In this document: piece after piece, positions 52,107 to 61,566 of the stretch
How the letters are laid out: each line of letters starts with the position of its first letter
Position numbering within the stretch: the stretch's first letter is position 1
Origin: Bacteroidaceae bacterium
GTDB taxonomy: Bacteria > Bacteroidota > Bacteroidia > Bacteroidales > Bacteroidaceae
Direction: 5' to 3'
Assembly (NCBI GenBank): GCA_017541265.1
Contig: JAFXZK010000132.1
Span: 1-64,000 of the forward strand
DNA length: 64,000 bases
Made by a program: the position numbers and the translations under genes
The notes under the pieces: model-generated
Seen by the model: the letters and a program-made list of their open reading frames with translations, nothing else
The model's database searches: none
Told to the model about the DNA's origin: nothing

Positions 52107-53213
52107 ATGAAGGTCGTTGTAACAGGAACACGTGGCATACCTGACATAATGGGTGGTGTGGAGACACACTGCGAAGAATTGCTACCTCGACTGGCAGGAC
52201 TTGGATATGATGTAACTGTCATTCGTCGGAAAAACTATGTCAGGGAAGAAAAGCCCTTGACAGAATGGAAAGGAGTGAAGATTATAGACATTGACGCTCC
52301 TAAGTCCAAGCATTTCGAAGCAATCATACATACGTTCAGAGCCATCAACAAAGCAAAAGCTCTCGGAGCAGACCTCGTTCATATCCATACTATTGGTCCC
52401 AATCTGCTGACACCATACGCCCGATTGTTGGGACTGAAAGTGGTAATGACGCATCATGGTCCAGACTATGACCGCGACAAATGGGGAATGGTTGCCAAAA
52501 TGATGCTGAAACTTGGTGAACATCTTGGATGCCGATTCGCAAATCAGGTAATAGTCATTTCAGATGTCATCAAGACACTTATTGCCAAAAAATGTAATAG
52601 AAGGAAAGATGTGACACTCATATATAATGGTGTAACACAACCCGAGATATGTGTCTATCCCGAGTACTTCAACGAACTCGGGATAACAGAAGGCAAATAT
52701 ATCTTAGGCATGTGTCGCTTCGTTCCAGAGAAGAACCTTCATCATTTGGTTGATGCGTTCGTACTGCTCAAGAATGCAGGACGCATCCCAGAGGACATGC
52801 GGCTCGTATTGGCTGGCGATTCCGACTTCGAGGATGATTATTCATGTTTTCTCAAAAAGAAAGCCAGGGAGAATGACGTCGTTCTGACGGGCTTCATCAA
52901 AGGCAAGAAGTTGCACTCACTTTTGACAAACGCATCCTGCTATTGTCTGCCAAGCAGTCACGAGGGACTGCCTATTGCCTTGCTTGAAGCCATGTCATAC
53001 GACATTCCTGTTGTTGCAAGTAACATTCCAGCCAACCTGGAAATTGGTCTTGACAAGAGCCATTATTTCCCTTGCGGCAATATCGAAAAACTTGCCGAAA
53101 GGCTGGAAGAGAAGATTTCCTTATCACAGAAGACGCGCTACGACATGCATCTCTACGATTGGGACATAATAGCCAGACAAACTGGTGATGTATATATAAA
53201 AGCTGTCGGTTAA
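52107..53213 (+). CDS. GT4-family glycosyltransferase with DUF1972-type N-terminus
   Basis: 368 residues. The start VVTGTRGIPDIMGGVETHCE is the DUF1972 signature of rhamnosyl/galactosyl transferases in capsule loci. The C-terminal half has GMCRFVPEKNLHHLVDAF and LPSSHEGLPIALLEAMSYD (E-x7-E). Its stop codon shares one base with the next ATG. Confidence 0.88.
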   Translation: MKVVVTGTRGIPDIMGGVETHCEELLPRLAGLGYDVTVIRRKNYVREEKPLTEWKGVKIIDIDAPKSKHFEAIIHTFRAINKAKALGADLVHIHTIGPNLLTPYARLLGLKVVMTHHGPDYDRDKWGMVAKMMLKLGEHLGCRFANQVIVISDVIKTLIAKKCNRRKDVTLIYNGVTQPEICVYPEYFNELGITEGKYILGMCRFVPEKNLHHLVDAFVLLKNAGRIPEDMRLVLAGDSDFEDDYSCFLKKKARENDVVLTGFIKGKKLHSLLTNASCYCLPSSHEGLPIALLEAMSYDIPVVASNIPANLEIGLDKSHYFPCGNIEKLAERLEEKISLSQKTRYDMHLYDWDIIARQTGDVYIKAVG

Positions 53214-53962
53214 TGTCACTGAACTTAAAAACATTACGCATTATCAGTTCGCGAGATGAGTTAGGGAGAATTCCTGAAGGCAAGACGCTCATCAACACCA
53301 TCTATGCCTATTCGTATGTTGTGGCACAGAAGGATTCTTTCTTTGCCGAAGCACTGACTCAATGCGACTACCTCATCCCGGATGGAGCGGGTATCGTGAA
53401 AGCGTGTCGATGGGTGAAGGCGAAGTGTCAGCCACAGAAGCGGATTGCCGGATGGGACTTATTTTCTTTCGAGATGGATAATCTCGAGAGAAAAAGTGAG
53501 ATGAATACTGGTGAAAAGCGTCTTAAAGTCATGTTCCTCGGTTCCAGTGAAAAGGTGCTGTCCTTGATTCGCGAACGGGCTACTGCAGACTATCCCAATT
53601 TGGAAGTAGTGACTTATTCCCCACCCTATAAACAAGAGTTCTCTGACGAGGACAATCAGGCAATGATAAAAGCCATCAACGATGCCAACCCGGACTTATT
53701 ATGGATTGGCATGACAGCACCCAAGCAGGAGAAATGGACGTATCATCATTGGAATGAACTCAACATCCATTGCCACTGCGGAACCATCGGTGCTGTATTC
53801 GATTTCTATGCCGGTACCGTGAAACGTGCTCCTCTGTGGTGGCAGGAACATACTTTGGAGTGGCTCTTCCGGCTGCTCATGGAACCGCGACGCATGTGGC
53901 GACGCTATATCATCGGCAACGCAAAGTTCCTTTATTATATATATAAGGAACGAAAGGATTAG
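53213..53962 (+). CDS. WecG/TagA/CpsF-family glycosyltransferase (GT26)
   Basis: 249 residues. GT26 features: QCDYLIPDGAGIVKACRW near 58, LFLGSSEKVLSL-like Rossmann strand near 107, WIGMTAPKQEKW near 167 and GAVFDFYAGTVKRAP near 199. Family members transfer ManNAcA, ManNAc or similar to lipid-linked sugars. The start codon overlaps the preceding stop (TAATG). Confidence 0.9.
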   Translation: MSLNLKTLRIISSRDELGRIPEGKTLINTIYAYSYVVAQKDSFFAEALTQCDYLIPDGAGIVKACRWVKAKCQPQKRIAGWDLFSFEMDNLERKSEMNTGEKRLKVMFLGSSEKVLSLIRERATADYPNLEVVTYSPPYKQEFSDEDNQAMIKAINDANPDLLWIGMTAPKQEKWTYHHWNELNIHCHCGTIGAVFDFYAGTVKRAPLWWQEHTLEWLFRLLMEPRRMWRRYIIGNAKFLYYIYKERKD

Positions 53963-54011
53963 GGATTAGGGATTAGAAATTAAACTGTAAATTGTAAAAC
54001 TGTAAACTACC

Positions 54012-54407
54012 ATGGTACTCACAACAGAAATACTTGACAAGCTTAGTGCCGAGGCAAAGGCCAACGAGCGGCTGCGCATGAACCTTGACCTGAGAACCTC
54101 ATCCGCCGACCAAAGCCAGCGTATGCTCAATGCGCTGGAGCCTGGTACGCAAGTCCCCATCCATCGCCATCCCAAGACCAGCGAGACAGTCGTCGTGCTG
54201 CGAGGAAGCCTTAGGGAAGTGTTCTTCGACGACCAAGGCAATGTAACAGAAAGCGTGACACTGAAAGCTGGAGCAGAACCGTCAGCCATGAACATTCCTG
54301 CAGGCGTGTGGCACACAGTGGAATGTCTGGAGGCTGGCACGATTCTCTTCGAGACAAAAGACGGTGCCTTCGAGCCTCGGCGAGAAGAAGACACCATGAT
54401 AAGGTGA
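54012..54407 (+). CDS. WbuC-family cupin
   Basis: 131 residues. Cupin fold with metal ligands in PIHRHPKTSETVVVLRG and VWHTVE; the family is regularly found in O-antigen and exopolysaccharide loci and may act as a sugar isomerase or epimerase. The preceding gap contains GGGATTA and TGTAAA word repeats. Confidence 0.85.
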   Translation: MVLTTEILDKLSAEAKANERLRMNLDLRTSSADQSQRMLNALEPGTQVPIHRHPKTSETVVVLRGSLREVFFDDQGNVTESVTLKAGAEPSAMNIPAGVWHTVECLEAGTILFETKDGAFEPRREEDTMIR

Positions 54408-54447
54408 AAAGGGAAAAAGGGAAATCATCCAATTGTAAATTCTCATC

Positions 54448-55527
54448 GTGTTATTCTTTGAACTCATACGCATAGCTCTGGGCAGGCAGGATACGTTCAG
54501 CCACACACCTTCCGCAGAAGAGTGGCATGAACTTTTTGAGGAAGCTAAGCGGCAGACGCTTGTCGGTGTGCTTTATGACGGATTGTGTCATCTCTCTGCC
54601 GACCAAAAGCCACCGCGGCAGCTGCTCATCAATTGGCACGCCACAGTACAGAAGATTATCTGCGACAACAAACGTGTCAACCATGATACAGTCTGGGTGA
54701 GCCAGCGTTGGGAGAAGTTAGGCTATCGCAATGTCATCCTCAAGGGACAGGGCAATGCCCTACTCTACCCCGACCCGATGCTGCGACTGCCTGGCGACAT
54801 CGACATCTGGCTCGACGGCGACCGACGAAAGATTGCCAACTATATCCGCAGACACTTCCCGAAGCTTGAAGTGACACGCATCGAGATGGAATTCCCTGTC
54901 CTCAAGAATACGCCAATTGAGATTCACTTCCTGCCAAGCTTCCTCTACGACCCCTTCAAGAACAGTAAGATGCAGCGCTACTTCCGTGAGCAACTTGCTA
55001 AGCCGAAGCAAGTGGAGCTGCCTGGTGAAGGGTTCATCAACATCCCCAACGACAAAATGAATCTGGTGTTCCAGTTGAGCCACATCTATCGTCATCTCTT
55101 CTACGAAGGCATCGGACTCAGGCAACTGATGGACTACTACTATCTGAGCCAAATCCTGACTACACCAGAGGAAGAAGGACTAAAGCAGAAGGTGCTGCCG
55201 GTCGTTCGCGACCTTGGGCTGATGGACTTTTGCCGTGCCCTGATGTGGGTGCTTGGCGAGGTGTTCCTCATGCCAAAGGAACAGATGCTGACCGAACCTG
55301 ACGAAAGGCGCGGCCGCTTCCTGCTCAGCGAGGTGATGCGTGCCGGCAACTTCGGCCATGCCGACGACCGCGTTGGCAATTGGGCAGAGATGAGTCGCTG
55401 GGAACGGTTGACATGGGGCACGCGCTGGAGCTGGCGCCTCATCGGGCAATATCCCCGCGAGGTGTTCTGGCATCCCTACTATCGGATAACGCAGTACGTC
55501 TGGAGGCTCTGCAATGGCTACCTCTGA
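54448..55527 (+). CDS. Nucleotidyltransferase-fold protein (NTP_transf_5-like)
   Basis: 359 residues from a GTG start. The signature is LKGQGNALLYPD followed by RLPGDIDIWLDGD near 98-126 (nucleotidyltransferase G...DxD). Common in Bacteroidales exopolysaccharide loci, usually before the initiating transferase; the reaction is not established. The rest is helical with an ordered HIYRHLFYEGIGLRQLMDYY motif. Confidence 0.8.
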   Translation: MLFFELIRIALGRQDTFSHTPSAEEWHELFEEAKRQTLVGVLYDGLCHLSADQKPPRQLLINWHATVQKIICDNKRVNHDTVWVSQRWEKLGYRNVILKGQGNALLYPDPMLRLPGDIDIWLDGDRRKIANYIRRHFPKLEVTRIEMEFPVLKNTPIEIHFLPSFLYDPFKNSKMQRYFREQLAKPKQVELPGEGFINIPNDKMNLVFQLSHIYRHLFYEGIGLRQLMDYYYLSQILTTPEEEGLKQKVLPVVRDLGLMDFCRALMWVLGEVFLMPKEQMLTEPDERRGRFLLSEVMRAGNFGHADDRVGNWAEMSRWERLTWGTRWSWRLIGQYPREVFWHPYYRITQYVWRLCNGYL

Positions 55528-55597
55528 TTAAAGTAAAAGGTTAAAAGGTTAATAAGTTAATTGTAAATAGTAAATCGTCAAATCGTAAATATAATAT

Positions 55598-56995
55598 ATG
55601 GTTAGAGATAACAAGACTTCCGACAACAGTATACGCTGGATGATACTGGCAGGCGAGCTGTTCGCGCTCAATGCCGCTCTGCTTGCCATGTCTTTTGTGT
55701 ATCAAAGCATGGGCAACGTCCACACGCCGCACTACAAACGTCTGATGCTGCTTATGACGCTGGTTTACATCCTGTGCGACCTACAAATCCGTCATCACAT
55801 CTACGACCGTTTCGTACGTGGAGACCAGCTGCTGAAGAGTTTCATCCAAAGCACGACACTCTTTGTTGTGCTCAGCCTCATGGTGATGTGGGTATTCCGC
55901 TGGCCACTGATGACGTGGGACTTCATGTTGCCTTTCTATGGCTTTATTATCCTGTTTCTGCTTCTTTATCGTTGGACGCTGAGGCAATGCATCAAGTGGT
56001 ACCGCAAACGGGGACGCAACACCATGAACGTCATCTTCATTGGTAACATCAATGTTGCCAGTGAACTGTATAAAACCATGGAGAAAGACCGAGCCACTGG
56101 CTACAAAATAATAGGCTACTTTGCCGACAAGCCGCGCACTAATGTGACGGAAACCGGATACCTCGGACAACCGGAAGATGCAATCGCCTACATCAATGAC
56201 CACCTACTGCACAATGTCTATTGCATCCTTCCTCCTTCGGAGAATGAGCTTATCAATGCCATCATGCAGACGTGTGCACAGAATCTGGTACGCTACTTCC
56301 ACATACCTGATTCCTTCAACTATCAGCGGCACACCATGTCGTTCAGCCTGATGAATGGCACGCCGGTCTTCAGCCTGCACAACGAGCCGCTCTCCAAGCT
56401 GGGCAACCGTATCGTCAAGCGTGCCTTCGACTTCATTGCCTCCAGCATCTTCCTTGTCACCATCTTTCCCTTTGTTTACATCATCTTCGGGCTGCTCATC
56501 AAACGAAGCTCTCCCGGCCCCGTCTTTTTCAAGCAGAAGCGCTCGGGACTGAACGGCAAAGACTTCTATTGCTATAAGTTCCGCTCCATGCGAGTCAACG
56601 TGGACAGCGACAAGGTGCAGGCCACGAAGGACGACCCGCGCAAGACACGCATCGGAGAGTTCATGCGCCGCACCAGCATCGACGAGCTGCCGCAGTTCAT
56701 CAATGTCTGGCTGGGCGACATGAGCATCGTCGGCCCGCGTCCGCACATGCTCCAGCACACCAAGCAATACAGAGAACTCATTTCGAGCTACATGGTGCGC
56801 CACTTTGCGAAGCCGGGCATCACAGGCTATGCCCAGGTGACAGGCTTCCGTGGAGAGACACAGGAACTATGGCAAATGGAAGGTCGCATACAGAAAGACA
56901 TCTGGTACATTGAGCATTGGTCCTTCACACTCGACCTCTTCATCATCTGGAAGACGGTATATAATGCCATACACGGAGAGGAAAACGCATACTAA
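55598..56995 (+). CDS. Undecaprenyl-phosphate sugar phosphotransferase (WcaJ/WbaP type)
   Basis: 465 residues. Four N-terminal membrane segments (about 10-120), a nucleotide-binding-like middle domain (VIFIGNINVASELYKTME), a re-entrant/membrane helix near 275-300 and the catalytic domain with SSPGPVFFKQKRSGLNGK, FYCYKFRSMR, RTSIDELPQFINVW and GDMSIVGPRPH. It attaches the first sugar phosphate to undecaprenyl phosphate and so starts repeat-unit synthesis. It closes the polysaccharide gene run. Confidence 0.93.
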   Translation: MVRDNKTSDNSIRWMILAGELFALNAALLAMSFVYQSMGNVHTPHYKRLMLLMTLVYILCDLQIRHHIYDRFVRGDQLLKSFIQSTTLFVVLSLMVMWVFRWPLMTWDFMLPFYGFIILFLLLYRWTLRQCIKWYRKRGRNTMNVIFIGNINVASELYKTMEKDRATGYKIIGYFADKPRTNVTETGYLGQPEDAIAYINDHLLHNVYCILPPSENELINAIMQTCAQNLVRYFHIPDSFNYQRHTMSFSLMNGTPVFSLHNEPLSKLGNRIVKRAFDFIASSIFLVTIFPFVYIIFGLLIKRSSPGPVFFKQKRSGLNGKDFYCYKFRSMRVNVDSDKVQATKDDPRKTRIGEFMRRTSIDELPQFINVWLGDMSIVGPRPHMLQHTKQYRELISSYMVRHFAKPGITGYAQVTGFRGETQELWQMEGRIQKDIWYIEHWSFTLDLFIIWKTVYNAIHGEENAY

Positions 56996-57046
56996 TCAAA
57001 TTCTAATTAAATATATTCAAAAGTCAAATTAAATAATAAAAATGCT

Positions 57047-59590
57047 ATGGTAAAAAAGATTGTTCTTTCGGTTGCCCTTGCTGCAACCTTATTGACGGGC
57101 TGTAACCAGAATGCCCAGTTCGCTTCGACTTCGAGTGTTGAACAAAGCTTCTTCGCGCCTTACAAGCAGACCGACTTGCGTCTGCCAAGTGTTCCACTCG
57201 TGGTCAGCGACCCCTACTTCTCTGTATGGAGTCCGTACGACAAATTGACCGACGGCAGCACGCGCCATTGGACGAACGACGAGAAGCCTCTGGAAGGCCT
57301 GCTCTATGTTGACGGCACAACCTATCGCTGGATGGGAGCTGCACAGCGCACGCTTATGGAGAGCGTCATCCCTATGGCAAACGAAGCCGAATGGGAGGCA
57401 CAGTACATCGACACAAAGCCTTCGGACGACTGGATGAAGCCCGACTTCAATGCCTCGGCATGGAAGAATGGCAAGGGTGCCTTTGGCTCGGACAACTACG
57501 AAAACATCCGCACGCCTTGGACAAAAGAGGACGATGACATCTGGGTGCGCCGTACGGTTGAACTGAGCGCCAGTCAGTTGCAGGGCGACCTCTACCTCAT
57601 CTTCTCGCACGACGATGCCTGCGAAATCTTCATCAACGGCGAGAAGGCAGCAACAGGCATCATGGACTATGTGGACGGCGTGGTGGTTCGTCTGGACGGG
57701 GACAAAGCCAACCTGCTCAAGGAAGGCAAGAACGTCCTCGCCATGCATTGCTACAACAAGACGGGCGGCGCTTTGGTCGATTTCGGCATCTTCCGCAACA
57801 TTGCGAAAGGCAACGACAAAATCGTGACGGCACAGCAGAAGAGCGTGGATGTGCTGGCTTGCAACACCTACTACACCTTCGCTTGCGGCCCCGTGGAGCT
57901 TGATGTGGTCTTCACCGCACCGCACATCATCGACGACTTCGACCTGCTTTCCGCTCCCATCAACTACATCTCCTATCAGGTGCGTTCCACCGACGACAAG
58001 CAGCACGACGTGAAGTTCTACCTCTCCACAACACCTCAGATGGCTGTCAACAAAATTCAGCAACCCACCATATCGAGTGTCGTTACAGAGAAGGGAACAC
58101 AGTATCTCAAGGCAGGCACCATCCAGCAACCCATCCTCGCAAAGACGGGCGACGGCATCTGCATCGATTGGGGTTACGTCTATCTAGCAGGCGCCAACGG
58201 CCAGCTTGCCTTGGCCTCCGATGGTGACATCAAGACACAGTTCCTTGCCGACGGCAGCCTGCCTCAAGGCGAGCAAGAGGTCGTTTGCCAGAAACAAGCT
58301 TCCCTGCCCACGATGGCTTACGTCCACGACTTCGGCACAACTAACTTGGGCAGCAGCTTCATGATGATTGGCTATGACGAGATTTGGGACATCGAGTACT
58401 TCTACAAGCGCTACAAGGGCTATTGGGCACACGAGGGCAACGTCAGCATCTTCGATATGTTCGACCGCATGAGGAACAATTACACGGACATCATGGAGCG
58501 TTGCCGCCAAATGGACCAGACCATCTACGACGACGCACTTGCCGCCGGAGGCGTGAAGTACGCGGAGATTCTCTCCGGTTCATATCGTCACGTCAATGCC
58601 GCGCACAAGCTCTTCCGCGATGATGAAGGCAATGTGCTCTTCTTCTCGAAGGAGAACAACTCCAACGGATGCGTGAATACGGTCGACCTCACCTACCCCG
58701 AGGCGCCCCTCTACCTCTGCTATAACCCTGAACTGCAGAAGGGTATGATGACGTCCATCTTCGAGTACAGCCTCTCTGGACGCTGGACGAAGCCCTTCGC
58801 AGCACACGACCTTGGGCAGTACCCTAAGGCTAACGGACAGGTCTATGGCGGCGACATGCCCCTCGAGGAAGCTGGCAACATGATTACGCTCGCTGCCCAA
58901 ATCTGCAAGCAGGAGGGCAACACGTCGTACGTCGAAAAGTATTGGGACATCATCACCACTTGGGCTGACTACCTCGTGGAGAACGGTCTTCATCCCGCCA
59001 ACCAGCTCTGTACCGACGACTTCGCAGGTCATTGGGCTGGCAACTGCAACCTCGCCATCAAAGCCATCATGGGTGTGGCCGGCTATGCTGAGCTTGCAAA
59101 GATGAAGGGAATGGACGACGTTTATGAGAAGTACAATGCTAAGGCAAAGGAAATGGCAGCCGCTTGGGAGAGCGAGACCAAGGTGGAAGACCACTACGAA
59201 CTGGCTTACGGCGCTGGCAAGGACACTTGGAGCCAGAAGTACAACATGGTTTGGGACAAGCTCTGGCAGACGAATATCATTCCTGAGGGCGCGATGCAGA
59301 CCGAGATTAAGTACTACCTGACCAAGCAGAACGAGTTTGGTCTGCCGCTCGACTGCCGCAAGGACTACACCAAGAGCGACTGGATCATGTGGTCGGCAGC
59401 AATGGCAGAGACAGACGAGGACTTCCAGGCCTTCGTCGAGCCACTTTACAAGTACATCAACGAAACAGAGAGCCGCGTGCCCATCTCAGACTGGCACGAC
59501 ACGAAGACTGGTCGCATGGTGGGCTTCAAGGCGCGTAGCGTCATTGGAGGCTACTGGATGCGAGTGCTGATGGACAAGACTCTGAAATAA
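57047..59590 (+). CDS. DUF4965-family (glutaminase-like) lipoprotein
   Basis: 847 residues. Lipoprotein signal peptide with LLTGC at about 16-20. Then the DUF4964/DUF5127/DUF4965/DUF1793 arrangement: LRLPSVPLVVSDPYFSVWSP near 43, a galactose-binding-like insert (about 110-250; IWVRRTVELSASQLQGDLYL), and the helical alpha/alpha-barrel C-terminal half with CNLAIKAIMGVAGYAEL. Some fungal relatives are glutaminases; the bacterial enzymes are largely uncharacterised and may be glycosidases. Ends in a strong terminator. Not obviously part of the polysaccharide locus. Confidence 0.88.
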   Translation: MVKKIVLSVALAATLLTGCNQNAQFASTSSVEQSFFAPYKQTDLRLPSVPLVVSDPYFSVWSPYDKLTDGSTRHWTNDEKPLEGLLYVDGTTYRWMGAAQRTLMESVIPMANEAEWEAQYIDTKPSDDWMKPDFNASAWKNGKGAFGSDNYENIRTPWTKEDDDIWVRRTVELSASQLQGDLYLIFSHDDACEIFINGEKAATGIMDYVDGVVVRLDGDKANLLKEGKNVLAMHCYNKTGGALVDFGIFRNIAKGNDKIVTAQQKSVDVLACNTYYTFACGPVELDVVFTAPHIIDDFDLLSAPINYISYQVRSTDDKQHDVKFYLSTTPQMAVNKIQQPTISSVVTEKGTQYLKAGTIQQPILAKTGDGICIDWGYVYLAGANGQLALASDGDIKTQFLADGSLPQGEQEVVCQKQASLPTMAYVHDFGTTNLGSSFMMIGYDEIWDIEYFYKRYKGYWAHEGNVSIFDMFDRMRNNYTDIMERCRQMDQTIYDDALAAGGVKYAEILSGSYRHVNAAHKLFRDDEGNVLFFSKENNSNGCVNTVDLTYPEAPLYLCYNPELQKGMMTSIFEYSLSGRWTKPFAAHDLGQYPKANGQVYGGDMPLEEAGNMITLAAQICKQEGNTSYVEKYWDIITTWADYLVENGLHPANQLCTDDFAGHWAGNCNLAIKAIMGVAGYAELAKMKGMDDVYEKYNAKAKEMAAAWESETKVEDHYELAYGAGKDTWSQKYNMVWDKLWQTNIIPEGAMQTEIKYYLTKQNEFGLPLDCRKDYTKSDWIMWSAAMAETDEDFQAFVEPLYKYINETESRVPISDWHDTKTGRMVGFKARSVIGGYWMRVLMDKTLK

Positions 59591-59613
59591 GCGTCAACTG
59601 CTTACAATTCACC

Positions 59614-59673
59614 AAAAGGGCGGAAGCCTTGGCTCGACAGAATGAAGTTGAGTCAAGGCTTCCGCCCTTTTTT
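59614..59673 (+). terminator. Strong rho-independent terminator
   Basis: A 22-bp stem (AAAAGGGCGGAAGCCTTG / CAAGGCTTCCGCCCTTTT with GCTC/GAGT continuation) plus T-run, 24 bases after the DUF4965 gene. Confidence 0.85.
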
Positions 59674-59741
59674 GTATCACTCATCAGGCCGGGAACTGAA
59701 ACCCGACAGCGTCCGCCGAAAAAGACGGCACGTTTCGTTCG

Positions 59742-59807
59742 TTGCTTCATCATGACTAAGCAATTGCTTCATCATGACCAAGCAATTGCTTTATCATGAC
59801 AAAGCAA
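59742..59807. repeat. Three abutting 22-bp palindromes (copy 2)
   Basis: Units 59742-59763, 59764-59785 and 59786-59807, form TTGCTTnATCATGACnAAGCAA. The 66-bp array is nearly the reverse complement of the one at 23119-23184. It sits between convergent gene ends. Confidence 0.85.
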
Positions 59808-59837
59808 TCAACAGGACGTGGAGTGTTGGGAAAAGAA

Positions 59838-60716
59838 TCATTTCTTCCCGAAAACAGAGAAGTGGACATAGCGCTTGGGATGCGCCTTGAGGTCGGTGAC
59901 AAGGCTGTCTGCGCTCTGCACCGTGTGGTTGAGGTTGTTGTACAGCGACGGGTCGTTCATCATCTTGCCCAGCGTGCCGTTGGGACTCTGTATCTGCTCC
60001 ATCATGCGATGGACGCTGCTGATGGTCTGGTTGACGCTGTCCAAGGTTGCCTGCAGGTCGAGCTGGTTCATCTTGTCTGTCAGCACGGCAACATTGTCGC
60101 CAGCTTTCGTGAAAGTGCCGGTCATCTGCGGTATGTCGCTCTGCAACAGCCGGTTCAGCTGCTCACTGCTCTTTTTGAGGTTCTCGGAGATGAGTTCCAC
60201 GTTCTGAATGATAAGGGGCAGGTTGGGATTGGAAAGCAGTGTGTTGAGCGTGGTGACGAGCGTATCAACCTTTGCCACGACCTGCTCCACCTGGGGAACC
60301 ATATCCGCAGCCTTTGCCATCAAACCGCTGACATCGCTGCCTTTGATGGTGTCGCCCGGATGATAAGCTTCGCGCAGATTGGTGGCAAGCAGCATATTCA
60401 GGGTGCAGCCGCCAAGCATGGCTTCGTCGAGCTGCGCCGTGCTGCCCTTTGGGATGCGAAGACCCTTGTCGGCACTTATCTCCACGACAATCTCTCCGGG
60501 ATGGTTGTAGTCGAACCGGATGTCGCTGACGATGCCCACCTTGTAGCCGTCAGCATAGACGGAACTGCTCTTTGTCAGTCCTTTAGTGTTCCTGAAAGTG
60601 ATATAATACTCCTCGCTGTTACTGAAGAGGTTAACGCCCTTCAGGAAGTTAATGCCGAGGAAAAGCGCCACAATCGCAATGACACCTGTCAGTCCTATCT
60701 TTACTTCTGTTTTCAT
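59838..60716 (-). CDS. MlaD/MCE-domain protein
   Basis: 292 residues from ATG 60714-60716. One N-terminal membrane helix (about 7-25; LTGVIAIVALFLGINFL) and an MCE domain (about 36-115; YYITFRNTKGLTKSSSVYADG), then a long helical part (about 150-280). Such proteins form rings that carry lipids between the membranes; the ABC partner genes are not in the window. The frame runs further upstream, but the start follows the amidase stop by one base, so the two are co-translated. Confidence 0.85.
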   Translation of the reverse strand: MKTEVKIGLTGVIAIVALFLGINFLKGVNLFSNSEEYYITFRNTKGLTKSSSVYADGYKVGIVSDIRFDYNHPGEIVVEISADKGLRIPKGSTAQLDEAMLGGCTLNMLLATNLREAYHPGDTIKGSDVSGLMAKAADMVPQVEQVVAKVDTLVTTLNTLLSNPNLPLIIQNVELISENLKKSSEQLNRLLQSDIPQMTGTFTKAGDNVAVLTDKMNQLDLQATLDSVNQTISSVHRMMEQIQSPNGTLGKMMNDPSLYNNLNHTVQSADSLVTDLKAHPKRYVHFSVFGKK

Positions 60717-60717
60717 C

Positions 60718-61458
60718 TTATTTCTTGTAAGCCACGAAAGCGTTGTAGATGCTCTTTGCGAGGGCATTCACACCTGACTTAGAGGTGAGGTAAGCCGCTT
60801 CGCTGGGGTTGTTGATGTAGCCAAGCTCGACCAGGACGCTGGGCATACTGGTGGCTCTCAGTACGAGGAAACCAGCCTGATGCACGCCCTTGTCCACGCG
60901 CCCCGCCGTCGTGCGGAACTGCTTCTGGATAAGCCCTGCCAGCTTCACGCTGCTCTCCATGTTCTTGTCCTGCATCAGCTCGAAGATGATGTAGCTCTCG
61001 CTGGAGTTCGGGTCGAAGCCCTCGTACTTCTCCTCGTAGTCGTTCTCGAGGGTGATGACGGAGTTCTCGCGCTTGGCGACGGCGAGGTTATCGGCGGCAC
61101 GGTGCATACCGAGCGTATAGGTCTCGGCACCTCGCGGCCCCACCTTGGCAGACGTTGCGTTCGTGTGGATGCTGATGAAGAGGTCGGCCTTGGCGCGGTT
61201 TGCGATGTTGGGACGCTCATCCAGTTCCACAAAGACATCCGTCTTGCGTGTATAGACGACCTTGACCCCCTTGCAGTTCTGCTCCACAAGTTTGCCAAAG
61301 GCAAGGGCAACGGCCAGGTTGATGTTCTTTTCCTTGGCGCCACGACTCTGCGCTCCAGGGTCTTTTCCCCCATGCCCGGCATCAATGACAAGCGTGTAGG
61401 GCATAGCACAAAGGCAGCAGAAAAGGAGCAGAAGAGTGGCAACGTATCGTCGTATCAT
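60718..61458 (-). CDS. N-acetylmuramoyl-L-alanine amidase (Amidase_3, AmiC type)
   Basis: 246 residues from ATG 61456-61458. Signal peptide (about 1-21, LLLLFCCLCAMPYT), then zinc amidase motifs DAGHGGKDPGA (His), KEKNINLAVAL (Glu), ISIHTNA (His) and VELGYINN (catalytic Glu). It splits daughter-cell peptidoglycan. A longer frame starts at 61506, but the -7 box at 61484-61491 lies in it. Confidence 0.92.
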   Translation of the reverse strand: MIRRYVATLLLLFCCLCAMPYTLVIDAGHGGKDPGAQSRGAKEKNINLAVALAFGKLVEQNCKGVKVVYTRKTDVFVELDERPNIANRAKADLFISIHTNATSAKVGPRGAETYTLGMHRAADNLAVAKRENSVITLENDYEEKYEGFDPNSSESYIIFELMQDKNMESSVKLAGLIQKQFRTTAGRVDKGVHQAGFLVLRATSMPSVLVELGYINNPSEAAYLTSKSGVNALAKSIYNAFVAYKK

Positions 61459-61483
61459 ATAGTTAAATAGGCTGTTCCGCGTG

Positions 61484-61491
61484 CAAAGATA
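61484..61491 (-). promoter_or_regulatory. -7 box of the amidase-mlaD operon
   Basis: TATCTTTG on the minus strand, 25 bases before ATG 61458. Confidence 0.6.
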
Positions 61492-61566
61492 CGACATATA
61501 ATTCAAAAATCAAAATTTATAAATTCAAAATATGCGCTTACTTGCCTTTTCATTTTGAATTATGAA

